Positions 60,559 to 64,000 of a stretch of 64,000 bases of DNA are shown piece after piece (position 1 is the first letter of the stretch; each line of letters opens with the position of its first letter). The DNA comes from Aureivirga sp. CE67 (GTDB lineage Bacteria; Bacteroidota; Bacteroidia; Flavobacteriales; Flavobacteriaceae). The notes below the pieces were generated by a model, which searched no databases, was not told the DNA's origin, and worked only from the letters and a program-made list of their open reading frames with translations. Location: positions 22,650 through 86,649 of the forward strand of contig NZ_JADOTV010000019.1 in NCBI RefSeq assembly GCF_015767245.1, written 5' to 3'. Both the position numbers and the translations under genes were made by a program.

Positions 60559-61167
60559 TTAAACCATTTTCAAAAAAGAAACAACATCTACAATTTCACC
60601 ATGCATTTCATTTTCGATAATATATTCATAAACTTTTGCTGTGTCATGTGCAGAAATTCCATTAAAACTATCTAATCCGAACAACTCCATTGTTTCTTTT
60701 ACATAAGCTGGACTCACAGCATTAATACGTAAATCAGATTCTTCCAAAGCCAACGTTCTGACCAAAGCATCTACGGAACTACAAGCCACTGCTAAAGTTG
60801 CAGTATTTGGCATTCCAACAGAACGTACAATTCCTGAGGTAAAAATGATAAACGAATTTTCTTTTAAATACTTTTTTGCGGCTTTATAAATATTCACATT
60901 TCCATAAAGTTTTGTTTCCAAAGCAAATTGAAAATCTTTTTGTTTTAACTCTAAAACTGGAGCCATTTCCCCATCTCCTACTGTAGAAATAATCCCGTCT
61001 ATTTCTCCAACTTTTTCAAATAATTCTTTGATCGATTCTTCATCTTTCACATCTACTTGAAAATCTCCTCGTGTATGACCAACTGAAATTACTTCGTGTT
61101 TTTCTTTTAATAAATTCACAATTCCTGTTCCTACAATTCCTGTTCCTCCTATTACTAATATTCTCAT
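60559..61167 (-). CDS. Short-chain dehydrogenase/reductase-like protein lacking the YxxxK pair
   Basis: The 202 residues have the Rossmann start MRILVIGGTGIVGTGIVNLL (G-x-x-G-x-x-G), VDVKDEESIKELFEKVGEIDGIISTVGDG, and SFIIFTSGIVRS (catalytic Ser strand). The position of the usual Y-x-x-x-K reads NTATLAVACSSVDALVRTLA, so both Tyr and Lys are missing. It may bind NAD(P) without classical reduction, or use another mechanism. The dehalogenase gene upstream ends 29 bases away; both form one operon under the divergent HxlR regulator. Confidence 0.8.
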   Translation of the reverse strand: MRILVIGGTGIVGTGIVNLLKEKHEVISVGHTRGDFQVDVKDEESIKELFEKVGEIDGIISTVGDGEMAPVLELKQKDFQFALETKLYGNVNIYKAAKKYLKENSFIIFTSGIVRSVGMPNTATLAVACSSVDALVRTLALEESDLRINAVSPAYVKETMELFGLDSFNGISAHDTAKVYEYIIENEMHGEIVDVVSFLKMV

Positions 61168-61196
61168 GATTTCTATTTTTATTTAATTTATTTCTT

Positions 61197-62162
61197 CTAT
61201 TTCGATAACCATTTCACCACGAAATCTACAAGCATCTCTGGTTGATCTTCTTGTAAAAAGTGTGATGCATTTGTAATGATATCATGTGGTTGATTTTTGG
61301 CTCCTTTAAAATTCTTTTGAAACTTTTTATCATAACCTGCTTTTGCCAAAAAAGGATCTTTATCGCTAAAAAGTGTCAATACTGGTTTTTTCCATTCTTT
61401 TAGTTTTCTCCAAGCTTCATTAACTTCATTCAAATCTGTTGCAATAATTCGAGGCATCGTTCTTGGTCCTGCTTCATATTTTTTATTTAAAAAAGGAGCA
61501 TCATAAGCCAATTTTTCTTCTTCAGAAAGATTGTAGGTTGTCAGAATTTGTACAATTTCTCCAATCTCTAAATGTTTTGGATTTGAAAAATATCCTGCCC
61601 AATATTTAAAATTCTGATTCTCTTTAAAATCAGAAACAGTTACATTCTTTTTCGAATTTGCCATCCAGTGCATCACTTTTGGGAAAATCCATTTTCCAAT
61701 TCCTTTTACCTCAGCCAAAGCTGTATTGGAAACAATCAGATGATCCAGCCAATTCGGATTTTCAGCCAAAACTCGCAGACCTATCATTCCACCCCAATCT
61801 TGCATAAAAGCAATCGCATTTTGAATTCCCATTTTTCGAACAAACAATTGCATCCACTCCACATGATTAGAATACGTGTGCATTTCTGTATTTTCAGGTT
61901 TATCTGATTTTCCAAAACCTATCAAATCTGGAGCAATTACATGAAAACCGGCTTCTACCAATAAAGGAATCATCTTTCGATATAAATAACTCCAAGTTGG
62001 CTGTCCATGAAAAAGAAAAATAGTTCTCAGATTTCCTTTTCCCTCTTCCAAATAATGCATTTTCACACCATTTAGATCCATATAATTGGATGCAAAAGGA
62101 TAATCTTTTAAGTCTTCAAATCTATCTTCTGGTGTTTGTAAAATATTTCCTGTAATTTTCAT
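61197..62162 (-). CDS. Haloalkane dehalogenase-type alpha/beta hydrolase
   Basis: The 321 residues match haloalkane dehalogenases of the DhlA-like subfamily: PEDRFEDLKDYPFASNYMDL at the start, oxyanion-side HGQPTWSYLYRKMIPLL, nucleophile elbow AFMQDWGGMIGLR with Asp at about 131 and the halide-binding Trp next to it, an acid SDKDPFLAKAG and the base ASHFLQEDQPE with His near 305. These enzymes hydrolyse carbon-halogen bonds. Marine Bacteroidota carry them. Cytoplasmic. The operon with the SDR suggests the alcohol product may be processed next, but that is inference. Confidence 0.85.
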   Translation of the reverse strand: MKITGNILQTPEDRFEDLKDYPFASNYMDLNGVKMHYLEEGKGNLRTIFLFHGQPTWSYLYRKMIPLLVEAGFHVIAPDLIGFGKSDKPENTEMHTYSNHVEWMQLFVRKMGIQNAIAFMQDWGGMIGLRVLAENPNWLDHLIVSNTALAEVKGIGKWIFPKVMHWMANSKKNVTVSDFKENQNFKYWAGYFSNPKHLEIGEIVQILTTYNLSEEEKLAYDAPFLNKKYEAGPRTMPRIIATDLNEVNEAWRKLKEWKKPVLTLFSDKDPFLAKAGYDKKFQKNFKGAKNQPHDIITNASHFLQEDQPEMLVDFVVKWLSK

Positions 62163-62226
62163 TTCTATTCATTTTCGGTTGTAAATTCTTTGTAAAATTA
62201 GAATGAAAAGTATATTTTAGCAACTA

Positions 62227-62262
62227 AGTATACAAAATATACTAGTATCCTCAAGTATACTA
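62227..62262. promoter_or_regulatory. Overlapping palindromic operators between hydrolase operon and HxlR gene
   Basis: AGTATA-CAAAA-TATACT is a perfect 6-5-6 inverted repeat (62227-62243), followed by TAGTAT-N8-ATACTA (62243-62262). HxlR/MarR-type dimers bind such TATAC palindromes, so the regulator may control itself and the divergent operon. Confidence 0.65.
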
Positions 62263-62278
62263 TTAACAAAAACAAGGC

Positions 62279-62644
62279 ATGATAGAAAACAAGACGCCAA
62301 AGGAATGTTTGGAAAAACTACTACCCGTACGAGATGCATTGGATGTATTCCAAGGAAAATGGAAAATTCAGATTATAAGTGTGCTGATTTATTACGAAAA
62401 TTGTAGTTTCAAACAATTAAAAGAAGCTGTGAAAGGTATTACACCAAAAATGCTTTCTAAAGAATTGAAGGATTTGGAAGTAAATCTTTTGGTAGATAGA
62501 ATTGTAGAAAATACAAGGCCTGTAAGTATTAGTTATGAAATAACCGAATATGGAAAATCTTGTACTCCCGTGATTAAAGCTTTATACAATTGGGGAGATA
62601 CACATCGAAAAACGATTATTGAGGAAATTGAAAAGAAAAAATAA
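62279..62644 (+). CDS. HxlR-family transcriptional regulator
   Basis: The 121 residues match HxlR winged-helix regulators: RDALDVFQGKWKIQIISVLI, the helix-turn-helix CSFKQLKEAVKGITPKMLSK, and the wing ELKDLEVNLLVDRIVENTRPVSISYEITEYGKS. A Cys at position 10 lies where the redox- or electrophile-sensing Cys of YodB/HypR is found. The gene diverges from the dehalogenase/SDR operon and overlapping palindromes lie between them, so it probably represses that operon until an electrophilic substrate is sensed. Confidence 0.9.
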   Translation: MIENKTPKECLEKLLPVRDALDVFQGKWKIQIISVLIYYENCSFKQLKEAVKGITPKMLSKELKDLEVNLLVDRIVENTRPVSISYEITEYGKSCTPVIKALYNWGDTHRKTIIEEIEKKK

Positions 62645-62647
62645 ATT

Positions 62648-63121
62648 ATGAATAAAGAAAAAGTACAATTCCATCTAAAAAAGAATCATCCAGATTTAAA
62701 AGAAATTGAATTTTACCTTGGAGAAAAATTAATTTCAAATAAACCTGTTTATGTTCCAGCTTACATTTCAACTTTAGATAAGTTTTTAAAATCATTAAAT
62801 TCAAAAAATTATTCAAACAGCGAGTTTAAAAATCTAACTTATCAAGAGAAATATTTAAAATTAATTAAGGAAATCAACAAAAACCAAAAACAATATTTTA
62901 AGCATCTTTTTCAACTAGATGAAACTATTGATCCATATTTTATTTTTGTTTTTCAAAATGAGAATGTAACTGAGTTTATTTGGTCTTGTTGGGATGAAAA
63001 TAATTGTAATCAGCATCATAAAATTGATGAAATTTATTCTTGTGAAATTCCAACAAAAAAATTGACTTGTATAATTGAAAATTTCCTCAGAAGTTTGGAA
63101 GAAATAAATTATAAACTATGA
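62648..63121 (+). CDS. Hypothetical 157-residue cytoplasmic protein
   Basis: Lys-rich start (MNKEKVQFHLKKNHPDLKEI), then FILVFQNENVTEFIWSCWDE-like strands and ENNCNQHHKIDEIYSCEIP with Cys/His that could bind metal. No named family. Three bases after the HxlR stop and overlapping the next start (ATGA), so this is an operon, though its link to the regulator is unclear. Confidence 0.55.
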   Translation: MNKEKVQFHLKKNHPDLKEIEFYLGEKLISNKPVYVPAYISTLDKFLKSLNSKNYSNSEFKNLTYQEKYLKLIKEINKNQKQYFKHLFQLDETIDPYFIFVFQNENVTEFIWSCWDENNCNQHHKIDEIYSCEIPTKKLTCIIENFLRSLEEINYKL

Positions 63122-63816
63122 AAAAATTCTTTTTGCCTTTATCATTACTTTTCTTAATCTCATGTAATGAAAAGCCAACTACTACAAAAGTTAAGAAAAA
63201 TACATTTCCAATCGTCCTTGATACTTTTCAAACAGGTAAAGAAACTCTTACTAATTTAAAAGAAACAGTTTATGATAATTATAAAGTTCGATATGTAGGA
63301 AAAATTAAAGACACTATTTATGTAGATGAAATTGTAAAATCTATATTTACTCCTCCTCCGCCACCTACATCTCGTACAAATAAGTCAGAAATGGAGATAA
63401 AAAATTATCTAGACAATTATAAAACTAAATATTATGATTACTTTATTGATAGTAAGAAAAGTGAGCATTATAAATGGTACAGAGATTCTAAATTGTCTAT
63501 TCAAATTGACACAACGCAAACTATTGGAAGTACTGGTAAGATAGCTTATCCGGTAATTATTCAAAACACCACAAAGGACTCTATAGCATTTTTTCCATAT
63601 TTTGTTCCATTAATACTTGAAGCAAAAAGCAAAAGTGGAGATTGGAAACCAATTGAAATAACAGAAAAATATAAATACTCTCTTGCCAATGAAACTATAA
63701 TTATTCCACCAAATGAAATTGTTTTGATTTCCTCTTTTAAATATTCTGGAGATTTTAAAACTAGACTTAGATTGAAGCTTGGGGAGAATTATTCTGGGGA
63801 GTTAATAACACATTAG
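63118..63816 (+). CDS. Lipoprotein, hypothetical
   Basis: The lipobox (LSLLFLISCNEK, lipid Cys at about 16) puts the product in the envelope. Residues 75-90 hold a Pro-rich linker (FTPPPPPTSRTNKS). The C-terminal half has Ig-like strands with KIAYPVIIQNTTKDSIAFFPY and NETIIIPPNEIVLISSFKY, the pattern of small Bacteroidota immunity-like lipoproteins. Start overlaps the upstream stop by four bases (ATGA), so the two are coupled. Confidence 0.6.
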   Translation: MKKFFLPLSLLFLISCNEKPTTTKVKKNTFPIVLDTFQTGKETLTNLKETVYDNYKVRYVGKIKDTIYVDEIVKSIFTPPPPPTSRTNKSEMEIKNYLDNYKTKYYDYFIDSKKSEHYKWYRDSKLSIQIDTTQTIGSTGKIAYPVIIQNTTKDSIAFFPYFVPLILEAKSKSGDWKPIEITEKYKYSLANETIIIPPNEIVLISSFKYSGDFKTRLRLKLGENYSGELITH

Positions 63817-63871
63817 ATTTTAGAAAATTATAAAAATATTTTTTTTTATTTAAATAAAATATCTATTTAAT

Positions 63872-63910
63872 TTTTACATTAAACATTATCACGATTAAAA
63901 TTGTATAAGA
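63872..63910. repeat. Left end of an interspersed element, copy 4
   Basis: ATTAAACATTATCACGATTA, the same terminus as copies 1-3. No matching right end is visible before the window edge, so this copy is truncated or continues outside. Confidence 0.55.
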
Positions 63911-63916
63911 TAAAAA

Positions 63917-63978
63917 AAGACTTCAAAAGGTTATAGTTTTGTTTCTACCAAAAAATAATCCTAAACCTCCGAAGTCTT
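63917..63978 (-). terminator. Terminator-like hairpin at the window edge
   Basis: AAGACTTC..AGGTT and AACCT..GAAGTCTT pair around a long loop; on the minus strand a T-run follows. It probably ends a minus-strand gene to the right of the window. Confidence 0.55.
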
Positions 63979-64000
63979 GAGCAAATTTAATTCATTATTA

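Noticed and set aside
63872..63978. IS element end at the window edge
   Set aside because: The hairpin has terminator form for a minus-strand gene, and no transposase frame is open at the edge.

Overview
The window is from a low-GC member of the Bacteroidota, most likely Flavobacteriaceae. The evidence is a chromosome-style mix of type IX secretion substrates ending in a YPNPA/APNPA sorting domain, a TonB-dependent receptor with a carboxypeptidase-like N-terminus, lipoproteins with short acidic export signals, A-rich translation starts without Shine-Dalgarno sequences, and promoters of the TTG-N19-TAnnTTTG type (clear before rpsU and before the prolyl oligopeptidase). No rRNA, tRNA, CRISPR array or transposase gene was seen.

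Bases 1-22,300 form an accessory region: about 35 small genes and gene remnants, all on the plus strand, tightly packed and mostly unrelated to each other. Recognisable domains are a cytoplasmic beta-propeller, DUF5071 HEAT-like, DKNYY, an R2K-type ATP-grasp (DUF4343), SUKH/SMI1-KNR4 (twice, once fused to Sel1 repeats), a YwqK/MORN-type repeat protein fused to a c-type cytochrome domain, SUFU, DUF3885, VOC and a methyltransferase. Several of these families are known as immunity proteins of polymorphic toxins, but no toxin gene is visible. I read the region as an orphan immunity or anti-toxin gene array that is being reshuffled. It carries at least four gene remnants, one of which is a decayed copy of the gene at its right end.

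Bases 22,300-28,000 (mostly minus strand) hold two paralogous lipoproteins with an ETX/MTX2 (aerolysin-like) beta-pore core. They share an 18-bp operator-like site in their promoters. A small secreted protein, a secreted YD-like repeat protein and a hemerythrin-PAS sensor follow. Bases 28,500-38,200 encode a 1692-residue PKD surface protein and a near-identical tandem pair of type IX-secreted proteins, separated by clusters of GC-rich palindromic repeats.

Bases 38,400-53,200 look like core chromosome: a CPA-type antiporter, an NTF2-like lipoprotein, a TonB-dependent receptor with a LytTR-type direct repeat upstream, an LTA-synthase-like phosphoglycerol transferase, a DUF4421 outer-membrane protein, a LURP-one/tubby-like protein, a glycosyltransferase and rpsU with a long structured leader. 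Bases 53,200-57,500 hold a pair of secreted paralogues of unknown role with a frameshifted small gene between them. Bases 57,600-63,900 hold a prolyl oligopeptidase, a small secreted duplicated-motif protein, a haloalkane dehalogenase/SDR operon divergent from an HxlR regulator with overlapping operator palindromes, and two small genes at the end.

The most interesting non-coding structure is a family of interspersed elements with ATTAAACATTATCACG ends (four sites). In two copies, a 154-155 bp element carrying an inverted pair of REP-like hairpins has inserted into the central palindrome, with a 10-11 bp target duplication; a third copy shows the empty site.
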